A stretch of 64,000 nucleotides of DNA, taken from Drosophila persimilis (lineage: Eukaryota; Arthropoda; Insecta; Diptera; Drosophilidae). Location of the stretch: assembly GCF_003286085.1 (NCBI RefSeq), contig NW_020825357.1, forward strand, positions 62,001 through 126,000, in the 5' to 3' direction. This document shows positions 46,401-58,409 of this stretch, in pieces. The position numbers and the translations under genes were made by a program. Under the pieces are notes generated by a model. It was not told the origin of the DNA, searched no databases, and saw nothing but the letters and a program-made list of their open reading frames with translations. The number at the start of each line of letters is the position of its first letter. Position 1 is the first letter of the stretch.

Positions 46401-48780
46401 CAGTTTACCAAGAGGACGACCAGGATCCCCAATCAGCTGTCAATTTGTCATATTTGTTAATTATAAAGTTTTGTTTAATTATCATTCAGAGCACACGTCC
46501 TGCCGTGGAAATTCTCCATTTGATGCACTCCTCGGGTCCTTTGTTCCTGGAGCGCCGCTGTGGCAACTAGTGGGGGCACCGCACTGCACCGCACCGCACC
46601 GCACAATATTCATATATTTACACTAATTAACACAAAAAGTCAACAGCGCCGGACAAAAAAAGCACAATAAGAGAGCGAGAGAATAATTGTAATTAACACG
46701 GATGGGACTCGACTGAAATTAATATTTCTGCCGGTCAACAATTCCCACTGTCTCTCACTCTCTCTCTCTCACTCTCTCTCTATGGAAAGCAAGGAGGCAT
46801 TTTGTTAAATGAAAAACGCAAATGAATGACATAAATATGAGTTTAATTAAAATTATGCCAGTCCCTTCCAAGGTATCGACACTGGACAATGGATTCACGA
46901 CAATTTAGACAAGTATTAGCCTTTGTTGATGGCCAAGTACGTGCCTCGAAGAAAACGTTTCGACTGGTTTAAGTGCTTTTACGCAACGACACCTTAAAGC
47001 GATGCCCCTCCCCGGCTCCGGCCCCGGCCCCGGCCGGGCCTGTTGCCAGGCGATGGCCCTAATCACAACTAACTGGACAAAGTCCCACAATAACCCTTTG
47101 AAGTGCAGGCGAAGCCGAACAAATGTTTCGCATAAATTCCATTATCCAATAGATGCCAATAAACAGCGTTGCACACACACACACACACACACACAGACAT
47201 GTGCTCTGTGTATGTGTGCGCCTGACAGGACCACGAAGGAACATTGTCTCGGATGGAAAATTAAAAGTGATGCGCGGCCCCTTTCCTTGGGTTGGGGGTC
47301 GGAGAAGCCGGAATTGTTTGGCAGGACGGGTGGATGGGTGGGGCAGGGGGCAGGGGGCAGGGAGCAGGGTAAACTAATTTGAATTTATGCACCAAAATGC
47401 TGACCAACCAAGCAGCTACTCTTTGATTTGTGTTGAGCAGAGATAAAAGACGCAATGTTGAAAAGACTTTCTCACAGAGCAGCTTAGCAGCTCGATCCCT
47501 GGAAAAGAGCATTGCAGCAGCGACTACTTCCTGGGCCCCCACTTGGGAGCCTATTATTGTTGTTTGTGGGCCTTGGTGTTCTGTAATTAAACTGCATATT
47601 ATCAGCCACGACAGACCCACAAGCATCCCCCAACCACCCAACCACTCAACCACTCAGTGCGGCAGCCCCAACCACCCACATGCACCACATAATTATGCAG
47701 ACATTTGCAAGCCCAGGAGGAGACTGTGGCCGAGGCCGAGGCCGAGGTTGGGGCCCGCCCAGCTGTCACTTTGGTTTCTGCTTTTGTGTAAAATTTAATT
47801 TGGCTACATTTAATTATTGTTTATGTAAGGCCTGTCCACGCTGACGTCGCCTGCCATCGAATATTGCAATATTATCAACAATGATTATTTGGCAAATGCA
47901 AGTCGATTGGCTAATAGAGGGAGATACCGGGCCATGCCGTGCCCCACTCCCCCACTCCCCCTCGCGGTACGCACCCAAGGGGCTAACCACAAGGACCCAC
48001 CCGAGCCGACCGGAGCCCAGCCGAGCCGAGGAGACCACTAACCCGTGCACACACACTAATCGCATGTTGTGTCAACATTAATCGCATCAAATTTAATTTC
48101 ACAATTAAATGCAAAGACGCGACGCGTTTGGCATAAATTAAATGTGATGTAAATAAACGGGACGCCGCGGGCGGTGTCCTTCCTGCTCTGAGGTTCCTCC
48201 ACCTCCCCACCATCCCTCAGCCTCAACAGAAACACAGGCCCGAGTCGCTTATCGGATACCGGTTATCCACAAAGAACTTGTGGCGATTAGAGGCACTCCA
48301 TCCTGCCTCAAAGTGCACGACTCCATCGAAACCGGGCATGCCCTTGCTGTGCATGGATACCGTGTAGAAAAACCCCCACAGCCCCCAATGGAGGCTTGTG
48401 CTTGTGCTTCTGCTTCCGTTTGCCGCTCGGCCGGGGTGTATTTCTTCGCATTTCGCGTCTATTTATTGCTGCAACTTAATTTAATTGACAAACCAATCTA
48501 ACCATTTCTTAATCTGGGCGTTAAATGTCTTTAATTGCCAAGCGTTGAGCCAATAAGATTTAGTTTAAAAAACACATCGATTAATGTACAATAGAGGTTT
48601 CATTCCGGAACATATGAGGCAGAAAACCCAAAAATTCTACCTTGAATTGATGAAATTAGTAGATAAATATGAGCATTTCAACCATTTTTCTGTTGTTTTT
48701 CATCATGTTGTTCGTGTTCAAAATTTGTTGGTGAAAATCAGCTGTTCTCATGAGGCATTAGCGGAGTCCCATCGGATCTG

Positions 48781-48814
<34 letters not shown>

Positions 48815-49236
48815 ACACATGTGCTCTTTCCGCAGAATAGAGACTGAAAGTCACACAGCAAAACAGAGTCCCGTTCCGTTTTTTTCCTATCCTTCACACG
48901 AGCTTCGCTATTTGCTGAGAGCGAGCGAGAGAGAGAGAGAGAGAGTCGTTTTAGAATTGTGGCAATAGAACGAAGGATAGAAGGAGACAACGAGAATGGA
49001 ACATAGCCCAAAACTGATTCTAAGCCAATTCGAATTAAATTCCACTAAATGCCGACCCAGATGCCAGGGATGCCCTTGATAAACATCGATATATTTATGT
49101 ACACGATATATCGCCAAACTTTAAGGACTCCCATCTTTGATTTATATGTTCTTTTTCTGTGTGCTGTGTCATTGCAAAGACGTGTTTTTTTTTGTGTTTT
49201 TTGATTTTTGTTCTTTTTTGCTACTTTTGCTACAAA
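46000..49236. other. Intergenic region between the Tc1 relic and the F-box gene
   Basis: AT-rich at the left, with an A28 run at 46373-46400. Further right are CA repeats at 47172-47194 and 48790-48812, GC-rich stretches and no recognisable coding sequence. The last 150 bp before 49237 (ATCGATATAT and CGATATATCG near 49085-49115, then T-rich) is the likely F-box gene promoter. Confidence 0.4.
46373..46400. repeat. A28 homopolymer
   Basis: Uninterrupted run of 28 A. No retrocopy was recognised to its left, so it is listed as a simple repeat. Confidence 0.9.
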
Positions 49237-50476
49237 ATGCTACTAAACTTACCTCTGGAGATCGTTGACAAACTGTTCGGTTACCTGGACGAGAAGGACC
49301 AACTGAATTTTGCCGACTCACACCAAAAACTTGGAAGCGCACTTCTCTTCCATGCTTGCGGACGATACGCAGAACTTGACTGTTCCAAATTCACAGACGA
49401 CGAACTGAAAGTCATTCTGGCAACGTGTGGATACTCTGTAGTCAAAATTAACATTGATCTCCTTGTTGGGACGTCAGTTATAGAACTTGTGCCAAAGTAT
49501 TGCTCTCAATTGGCACGCGCTCAATTGTGTGTATCAAATGGGAATATCACCGCAATCAAATCCATTTTAAGCATTAAAGACCTCGAATTCATTCAGATTT
49601 GGAGTCCGGGACATGTGGAATCGGATATTCTTCTTGACATTAATACAGGCTGCAAAAGATTGGAAATATTCTGTATTTCGAATTCTGGGGGTAAGATTGT
49701 CCTATCCACGTTATTTAATATCGAATTATCCGACAATTACTTCGTTTACATGTGCGCTCGATGACTATGCTATAGTCAACCACTTACAGAGATTGGAAAA
49801 CCTGGAATATTTGACGATTTATTCGGACAGTAGCGCAAGCGTAAACCATATTCTTGAAGAATGCGTTCATCTGAAGAAACTTAAGACTTTATGTGTAATA
49901 ACAGCAGAGGACAACACGACATGTTCAGTGGATCATTATCATGATTTAGTGTATCCTCAAGTGGAAAGCCTTACATTTATGTTCTGCGGATTATGTGCAG
50001 TCTTGCCATCATGTCCGAAGCTCCGCTCGCTGACCCTGTTTTGCAACGAATGTCGTAACGTTAGCATTGGACAAATCATCGCAAAATATGCACTCACATT
50101 GGAACGTCTGACAGTACAGTTAGAGGGGCCGCAAATCAACGGATTTCCTGCAGAGGTTTTTCTGGAAGTTCTTGGAGAATGCAAAAACTTGCAGTCTATT
50201 TCCATGGGGACCATTAATGTCATAACGGATGTGTTAAACGGACATCTAGACGCCCTCATGAACATTTTAATGGCGAATGGTTTCAATGTACACCGTCGTT
50301 TTTTAGTGACTACCGGGTCCTCGATTGCCCATGAACAGATGCTGAAATTGGTGATTGTTTGGATCAGAGATGAGACAAGAGACATGAGAGATAAAAGTGA
50401 ACACTTTCTATTGCAGGAGACTGATTACATAAGCTCCGAAATATGGAATTTACTTAGTTTCCAACTGAATAATTAG
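49237..50476 (+). CDS. F-box protein with LRR-like repeats
   Basis: Two coding exons, 49237-49690 and 49776-50476, with an 85-nt intron joined in phase 1, give 384 residues. The N-terminus is an F-box (LLNLPLEIVDKLFGYLDEKD, then FADSHQKLGSALLF). The rest contains leucine-spaced segments such as LQRLENLEYLTIYSD, VHLKKLKTLCVI, CPKLRSLTLFCNE and CKNLQSISMG, as in FBXL-type proteins. The expected role is substrate recognition in an SCF (Skp1-Cullin-F-box) ubiquitin ligase; the target is unknown. It is related to the broken copy at 30609. Codon use is more AT-rich than in the housekeeping genes, and no D. melanogaster orthologue comes to mind, which fits a fast-evolving, lineage-specific family. 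The intron assignment rests on GTAAGA...CTATAG and the frame; without it the first frame stops at 49762-49764. Confidence 0.78.
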
Positions 50477-52776
50477 ATATATTCTTGATTCCTTCGGATG
50501 GAGCCTCCTTAGTTGATTCCAAATTCAAAGAAAAAACATGCTAACAAAATGATCTCAAGCTCTTCAAATGTTCCCAGACCCCCAAAAACTACCAGTCTAC
50601 CAATGTACGAGTCTGTGTCGATCGATTCCAAACAAAAGCAACAAACGTTGAGCATCAACAGAAAATAATAAACATTAGATAGATTGAATTGAATTGAATC
50701 GGAACGGAAAGGCAATTTATTGTTGGCCGCACGATTCCGAAAGATCTAGTTGGGTCTTGTTTGGTTCTCGTTTCTCGTTTCCCACGAAGGAAATCCACCC
50801 GCAGACAGTGTCGTATCTGTCCTTTATCCAGCTTCAATTGGGACCGCTGTCTGAAGGCATCTCCAGCCGCTGCGAGTGTGGCTACTGATACTAAATCTGT
50901 TCCATTTGCACAACAAAATTGTACATTTAAATAACCTTCCCAAGAGCTTCACATGCTTCGGTGCACAGACGGCTATGGAGTCGAAGTCGAAGTCGAAGTC
51001 GAAGTGGAAGTCGAATCTCCCATGTATTTTGTTCTCCCTCTGCGTTTCTTTGGGCGTTCACTTGCGCTGCTTAACCTTCGAGGCGCAAAATGTTTTTTGT
51101 GTAAACGAGTACTTATTTCTCTCTCAAGCCATACCCTCTCCCAGTGGAAGGGCCATGCACTTCACAGCCTCAGTGTGCTACAGCGTTGGATCGTAGTTGC
51201 AGTTGCCGGTTGGGTCTCTTGTAGGGTATTCCCAGCTGCGGCCAACCTTCCTCTCGCCGCTCTTTTTGGGGCCAGGGCGTAGCTGCAATTGAAGGACAGC
51301 CACGGTGGCAATTTGAAGGCAAGCTAAGCAAACGAATGCCGCGCGCCGTGAGTCGAGCGAGGTCTAGTACTTTTTGCAGCTGCTCCGAATGGAGCTCCGA
51401 CCAACACCCAACACCCAGCACTTGGCCTGGTCTGGCCTGGCCTGTTCTGGTCAGCCCCAAGATCGCTGCGAGTCGTTCGACTGCACTCCACACTTGACTG
51501 CTGCAATTCGGAACTGCAATGAGAAAAAGTTGTCGCTGCTACCTTTAATTTTTTGGGCGACTGCCGGCCACGGCTAAGTCACGTTCCGATTGCGCATTTA
51601 ACCCGTCCGATTACTTAACTTGGTTCAGCTTCTTTCAGCTTTTTTCTTGGTCGTGGCTCCTTCTCGATTTGATTGCTGCTTGTTGCATCATGTGGCCGTT
51701 GACGGCAGAGTGCGGCTGGCTGCAGTCGAGATGCTCTACGCACAGTGGGCCTTGTCGGATCGCATAGATCATAAATCATTCTCGACGACCTTTCGGCCTC
51801 AATTGGCATCTGTCTTGGGACATACCTGTCATAAAATCACCAAAACATTTGCCATTTCTGTGAGTGGTCTACGTGACAAGCACGCGTCAGACTTGCAGCA
51901 GAATTTCGGTGATTATGGGCAGGTAAGGGCCTCCCGATCCACCCAGACATTGGGCAGGTATAGAGGACTGTACTTGAAAGTCCTTCAACACGAGACCCTA
52001 GATAAGGGGGAATATCTTCTTTCGAGTAAAGTCGAACGGAACGGAACGGAGCGGTGGTGCCCATGGCTGGGTGGCTTGGTGGCTGGGTGGCTGGGTGGCT
52101 GGGTCGTTGGCCTCCTTCGGGTGGTCGAACTTGCAAGTCGTCCAGTCCAACTAGTATACATACGTTCACTCCAATCAAACCTTATACCATATGATGGACG
52201 GCAGCAGTGAGTGACAGTGAGTGCGATAAGTGAGCGAACGGACGGCGGCAACAGGTAAGCCGAGAGCGCTGTCTCTCGCACAGGTAGTAACACAGCCCTC
52301 TCTCCCTCTCTCTCGCAAACAGCTGTTGGTCGGGTAGTCTCTCTGGCTCGCGAAACAGCTGATCGGGCGGTAGACCACAGCCGTATTTCTTCTGTGCAGC
52401 TCGGCTCGGTTCAGTGGCAAGCCGCCTGAGAGTCGAGTCGGACGCACACCGTCTATACCGCACACCGCATACAAAATAGCTACGTTCACCGATCGCATCG
52501 CCTGCTGCCCCCCTCTCTCCGTGTGTATTTAAGCGAGCGTGCGGCGAGTATTTCGGGTTTACAGTTACTAACGAGCCATATGCCGTATGCCATATGCCAT
52601 ATGCTGTATGCGCTTGAATGCCAAATTTAATTGCCGCTCTTTGCATGTTCAGTCATTAATCTGGAAAATACGACTTTCGTTTTTCCCAGCGACTTTCATT
52701 TTGTTCGCGTTTCGATTGCCCGACTACTTGCCATTGAAAAAAGTGTCAAAATAAGGGCGCTAATAGATCCAAAAAA
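50477..52776. other. Intergenic and upstream region of the DM4/12-like gene
   Basis: No domain is recognised. It holds a GAAGTC repeat (about 50985-51015), GGCCTG-type repeats, and GC-richer DNA from 51 kb. Potential 5'UTR elements of the downstream gene are a consensus donor after GGCAACAG (GTAAGC at about 52256) and a strong acceptor TTTTTCCCAG at about 52680-52689. An open frame of 196 codons at 51620-52210 has no motif. Confidence 0.4.
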
Positions 52777-52784
52777 TATATAAG
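52777..52784 (+). promoter_or_regulatory. TATA box of the DM4/12-like gene
   Basis: TATATAAG stands 92 bp before the ATG at 52876. A start site about 30 bp downstream, near 52807, would give a 5'UTR of about 70 nt that is T-rich. Confidence 0.6.
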
Positions 52785-52875
52785 TCAGTCGAGCTATACG
52801 GTCGATTTTTATTTTTGTTTTTTTGTTATTGTATTGTGAAACGTGTGTTCGAATTCGCGCTAATTTTGCTTGATT

Positions 52876-53957
52876 ATGGCTCTCATGGACACCGCCTGGC
52901 GCTGCCGCCTGATGATCTTCGGGATCGTTTCCCTGCTGCTGGTGGGCGACCTCTTCGGCTACGGCGGCGGCATGAAGTCCGACCACGGCGACAACCATTC
53001 GGTGGGCGTGCGCAGCGGTGCCGTGGCCGGGGCTGGCGCCGCCAGGGCCGGTGCTCCTGGCGCCCCCACAGGTCCAGGCCCAGCGGCTGCGGCAGCCAGC
53101 AAGTTCCAGCAGTCGAAGAGTGCCGAGATCGACATAACCGAAGGTGAGTGGCCCATCACATTATATCCAGCAATTGCCCCCCATATTTTGGCATACACTG
53201 GCCCCAGAACCCCTCCACCAGAAATGGACCAGAAAAGTCATGTTTGGCTTGAAAAGTGTAAAAGTATATTCTATCCGGGGCTTAGCGAAAAACCGAAACT
53301 CCGTAAAGTGTGTATCTGTCTTCGGTGCATTCATAATTCCTTTTGTGCCTAGCTATTTTTTTTTTTTTTTTTTGGTGATTTTTCGGTTGACAAACCGTTT
53401 TACTCGGTGAACATTTTTCGATTTTATTTTGGTACACTCGTGCATGTATCTTTCGTTATGCAATAGCCAATTCGCTTTCGTATTTGGCGTCATCAAGGTT
53501 AATTTCGTTCCACAAATGGAGTCCCACTTGTACGGGCCTGGAGGCACGTGTGGGCCACAGCTCGGGCTTATGTTTAATTACACTTTTCTCTCCTCAAACG
53601 AGCAGTTTTTTTTTTTTTCTGTTGCTTGGAAGGTGAAACCCGGAACCGCAGTCGAGGGAGACCAATGTACGGGAGAGCTCGTTAAAATGTGCCCAGAATT
53701 TAATAAGTGCATTCGGGGCATGACCTACGGTGGGTTTTATAATGATTTGAACTTTCATATTTACTGGGAAATCAATCCTACGTCTTGGGAGGCCCCATTT
53801 CGATCGTTTAGAGATCATTTTCTTCGCCGCTCTAATGATCCGTGCGGGCAATGTTTAGAGAATTAAGTACCCGAAAACATTAAGACGAGTTCAGATGTTG
53901 TTTGGCATATCAAACAGTTTCTACGAAAAGTTTCCACTAGACATTGCGGGGTCGTTA

Positions 53958-53995
<38 letters not shown>

Positions 53996-56900
53996 TTTTA
54001 TGACTAAGCCACGCCGTGCGTCTGCCTATGGAGTGGAGCCTGTGGAGAGTATGGAGAGGAGAGTATATGATTACTTGGGGGGTACAGAGCTTCTGCTTGG
54101 CAGGGGAACAAAGTATAGCAGGCCGTGGCCCATAGCCTTCTGTGCCGAGTTCTAATCCACGCCCTACTCATTCGCCCCTGTCTTGGTCTGGGAAATTGCC
54201 CATGCAAATCTGAGGCGAATTACTATTCAACGCCATCGAAGTCCATGTTTGAGAGATGGGCACGGCGATGGCTCGAAAGGCTTTCGTAGATGGATGACTT
54301 GCAGACACTTCTGTGGCGGCGCTTTCTCGGCGATTTGCATAAATAAAAGCAAACCGACACACAATGACATAAGAGTCGCGACCACAGCACAGGTTGGGGC
54401 ATTACGCAACGAATTGGCACGATGTAGAGGGCAAACCGGAAAAGATACGAGACTTTTACGAGTCTATACAGACAATAAAACCGAATGGTATCGATGGAAC
54501 TAGTGGGAAAACATTCGCCGTTGAATGCATTTGCATTGGAGGGTCATGGACGAGCTAGTCCAGCTGACTCGGGAAGCCCTAGCCGGGGGTAAACCTCAAC
54601 GAAGTCACCTCAAAGGTAGAGCTATCCCGAGCAGATCCCTAGCCAACGTCCGAGCACACCCTGGAGCCCCGACAGACTCTCTTGGATCTGAGGCTAGCCT
54701 CTCTACAGAGTACTAGTGGCCGAGGCTGTGGCCCAGATGAACCCTAGATCTGCCATCTTCTGTCTGCCATCTGCTGGTTAATGCCTGTGCCTGTGCTTGT
54801 GCTTGTGCTTGTGCTCGTGTCGGGTCTCTGTTTGAGGTGAAAGTGGAAAAACCCCAGGCAAATAAACTTGACGCAATAAAACCCGTCGCAAACAACAAGT
54901 TTTCGCTTTGCATGATGCCAGAGGCAGGGCGGCAGGGAGGCATGGAGGCAGGGAGGCAGGGAGGGAGGGTCTCTCAAATTGCATCTCAACTTTCCCGGAG
55001 AGTCGCGGAGTTCATTTGGAAACACGTAGCAATACTCCTACAGTGGGGGAGGGCTCCTCTGCTCCTCTGCTCTGTTGCTCTCTTGCTGGTTTTTCTTTTC
55101 GTTTCTTGGCTCTTGATATTCCAGTTCCGTTCCGATCGGGCCGGTCTTCCAAGGCATTCAAAGTTCATTCCATTTTTCTAACTGACCAACGCAACCAGGA
55201 AGTGAAGAAAACTTGACTTGATTTGTGACACTTAATTTATCGAACAGAACTAAGGCAAGACATTCCGTCCGCTTGGACTTGGGCACGGGCTTGGGGCTTG
55301 GGGCTTGGGTTCGGGCTTGGGGCCTGGGCTGGGGCTTGGGAAATATTCAGATGCCAGTCCAGAACCGGTTCCCCGATCCACACGTAATCGCTGTGGCCCC
55401 AAATGAAGAGGCTGTGTCTCGTCGGATGGAAACGAGTTCAACGGAAACCGAGAGTGAGTGCTGATGCTGATGCTGGTGCTGGCTCCCCTCTATACCCCCC
55501 AACCCCCCCGCGTATGATAATTGTTGTATGTTTCGGATATTTGTGTTAATCGGTGGTAAATGCCCGGCCGGCCGCCCGTTCGCACGTATTCGTATCCGTA
55601 TCCGATTTTCACCAACGAGTGTCAGCGTTTCGCTGATGAATGCACTACGTGTTCGAAATGCACTTCAATTTGTATACATTTCCATTCAATTACGTGCAAT
55701 TGGAGCGCAAAGACCTCTGGGATGGAGAAGAGTCTGTTCTCCAGCGATAGCCTTGGACGGCGCTCAGAACCTCCCAAAGAAGGCCCGAATAATGATGGAT
55801 TCCACAGAATTCGCCCGATTCATTATCTCCGTAAACCTGAAAAGACAAAGACAATTAATGATTAGCTAATTAACTGGTTTGTCCAATTAGAGAGCCCAAG
55901 ACACGAGTGTGTCTCTTGGACCTCAATTGTGGGCGGAATACCCCATACAACCGATTTAAAAACATTAAGTTTCCCATATTTTTATAACCAACCAACGACA
56001 AATCCCGTCGAGTCATGCCCGACTGCACTTCTCGATGAGTAAACTGGATAATTGAGAGCCCAAGAGGCCATGGGCTGAAAACGAGTTTCCCTCCGCCGGA
56101 TTTTCACACAGCGATCAGCGATCGATGGATGTGATAGGGTTTTGCATCGGTTCGGTTCCGCATTCAAAGGTCAATATCCAAAAGAGTTTCCGACCAGAAA
56201 CGGGCCGTGCCGGGCCTAGCCGGCTAAAACATAATGGGAATGAATATTCCACTGGACGGACACCTCACCGCAGACCATAATTAATAATAAAGCCAGTGTT
56301 CAGTGTTTGGATGACTGAACAAATATTCAAAAGTAAAGTTCAACGGTTTGGCTTGGCCTTGTCCGGGGCTGGTGGCTGGTGGCTGGGGCTGGTGACTGGG
56401 CGGAGGAGTCATTAAGAAAAAAACGTTGAAAAATTTGCAACAGCTGATTGGGCGAAGAGGCGGGCAAATATTTGATGAGCACTCGACGAAATAAACAGGA
56501 ATACTAATACGCCGCGTAGCACTCTCAATTTCTATATATATTTGTGTTTGCCAAATTGTTGACGGCTTTTTAAACTTGTTTAAACGACTGACAGCCCAGC
56601 TGTGGCCACACAATAAACATATTAGTCATTGTTGGAATGCCAAAGTCTTGTTTTGTCTTTTGATTATAATCGTTATTAATCGCCCTCGCCACCGTCACCG
56701 TAAAGATCTTTCTGTTTTGCGCAGTTCCCGAAATCTTAATTAGAAAGCCAGTATGCCAAAATCAGGGGGTAATCGATGATGGGAACAACTAACTTTTGTT
56801 TGCACCCTATTTTTTAGAGCACGACTTCAATGAGTTCTCGGCGGCGGCCGCCCTCAAGCCGGGCATGGCCGTGGTGACTGGAGCCAGCCTGAAGACCAAG

Positions 56901-58036
56901 TCCCAGCTGACGGACACCATCAAGGAGTCCTGCCTGCCCAAGATGCTCTGCGAACTGGCCTCGAAGCCGGACTACCAGCTCAGCGAGAAGGAGCGCGAGC
57001 TGCTCAGGTTGATCAGGTGAGATCAGGTGCTGCCTCCGTGGCTTGGAGTCCAATGGAAATGTCAACGGGGGACTGAAAACAGAACCAGTTGCAGAAACAT
57101 TTGCATGATTTGAAAGATAGCCGAAGCTGCATCACACGAGTGCTGCCATTTGGATGGGGGGTACATCTGGGAGCCCATCTGACTCACATTTGCCCACAGA
57201 ACTCGATGAGTGTTTGGCCAGAAAATTGCAGCTAATGAAACCGGTTCTTGGGTGAACTATTTACAGGCCCAACACAGTTGGGAAACTGTTTTTGAAACAG
57301 GTTCCCCAAGGGTTCGACTGATTGAAAGCCATTAGGTTTCCATATGGAGAGGGGCGTTCAACGAGTCTCCGATTAAAGTGCAGCACTAGCACTTGGTTTG
57401 CCAGAGATAAACACACAACTATGGGGGTTCCAGGTCGACAGAGAGTCATAACCTACCTCACAGACAGACAGACAGACAGACAGACAGGCAGTCAACTTCA
57501 GGTGTAACCTCGCACTTGAGACGAAGGTGAGCCGAGGCCGATGTAAAAGCTTAGCCAGCATATATCTACACAAGTAAGACAACAGACAACAGACAACAGA
57601 GAACAGACAACAAGGTGAATGGCTTAGTATACATAGGCATTCTAGATAGAGAGACACTGACGACCGACTACCGAAAGCGAAACTTGAACAGAGCCTGCAG
57701 CGAAAAGGCGGCCAGGCGGCCAGGCGACCAGGCGGAGCGTGAAACGTTAATGGCTTATTATAATATTTAACATTTGTTCAGTTGCTCAGTTGCTCAGTTG
57801 AAGCTTCCGTCTAACATTGATGCTATTGTGCTATTGTGCCCGTTCGCAGATCACCGACCATGCCCTGGATGATGAACATGCCGCCGAGCAAGTGGTACTT
57901 TGCCGCCCACATGGGGGAGCTGATGCGCCACACCGGGGACAACCTGAGCGGACCGATGGGCTGTGCCAACCTGTGGCCCAATTGCCCGATCAGCTCCAAG
58001 AAGCTCATGAAGCTGAGCTACAAAGTCAAGGTCTAG
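52876..58036 (+). CDS. Secreted four-cysteine protein, DM4/12-like
   Basis: Three coding exons, 52876-53143, 56818-57016 and 57850-58036, join in phases 1 and 2 to 217 residues. A hydrophobic N-terminal segment (LMIFGIVSLLLVGDLFGYG) is a probable signal peptide or anchor. An Ala/Gly/Pro-rich linker runs from about residue 45 to 78. The conserved part carries CLPKMLCELASKPD in exon 2 and YFAAHMGELM with GCANLWPNCPISSKKLM in exon 3. The pattern C-x4-C-E ... Y-x2-A-x2-G ... C-x6-C-P resembles the insect DM4/12 family (secreted, function unknown); the assignment is by eye. Intron 1 is 3.7 kb and intron 2 is 833 nt. AATAAA at 58386-58391 fits the 3' end. The role is unknown. Confidence 0.78.
53144..56817. 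other. Large first intron of the DM4/12-like gene
   Basis: Bounded by GTGAGT and TTTTTTAG. It contains an unbroken 145-codon plus-strand frame at 53429-53866, T-rich runs, a T33 run (53960-53992), (TGCTTG)n repeats (about 54781-54820), GGCTTG repeats (about 55288-55342) and many sequence blocks of unknown use. No known gene is nested within it. Confidence 0.6.
53960..53992. repeat. T33 homopolymer
   Basis: Uninterrupted run of 33 T. No recognisable retroelement lies to its right on the minus strand. Confidence 0.9.
57461..57487. repeat. (CAGA)n microsatellite
   Basis: About seven tandem four-base units, within intron 2 of the DM4/12-like gene. Confidence 0.85.
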
Positions 58037-58385
58037 GACTGTGATCCGACCATGTGATCCGATCCATCTGATCTGCAATGACAATGATTGTCTGTCTATC
58101 TATATATTAGAGCATTAAGTATTAGAGATAGAGACCTCAGCTTTTGTACCATATGTTTTCACTACCTACCTTTCGCGCCTACCTTGTATAATTCCCCTAC
58201 TGTTAGTCCAATCGCTAGATCTAAGACCCTAGGCTTAGTCCGAGGCATGACTGATGTGACAATGGGGCCGCAGCTCTCGCTGGCTGCGAGCCCTTTATTT
58301 TGTTGTTGTTGTCTAGTACAGTAGTCAGTAGTTAAGTGTGACTCTAGTCACGATCTAGCGTAAGTTCGACGCTCCTGTAAATGTT

Positions 58386-58391
58386 AATAAA
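58386..58391 (+). terminator. Poly(A) signal of the DM4/12-like gene
   Basis: AATAAA, 350 nt after the stop codon at 58034-58036. No other canonical signal is seen in between. Confidence 0.55.
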
Positions 58392-58409
58392 TTACCTGTA
58401 TTGTTCATC

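Noticed and set aside
51620-52210. 196-codon plus-strand frame ending in Trp/Gly repeats
   Set aside because: The second half translates a GGCTGGGTGGCT repeat and the first half shows no motif; no splice or start support.
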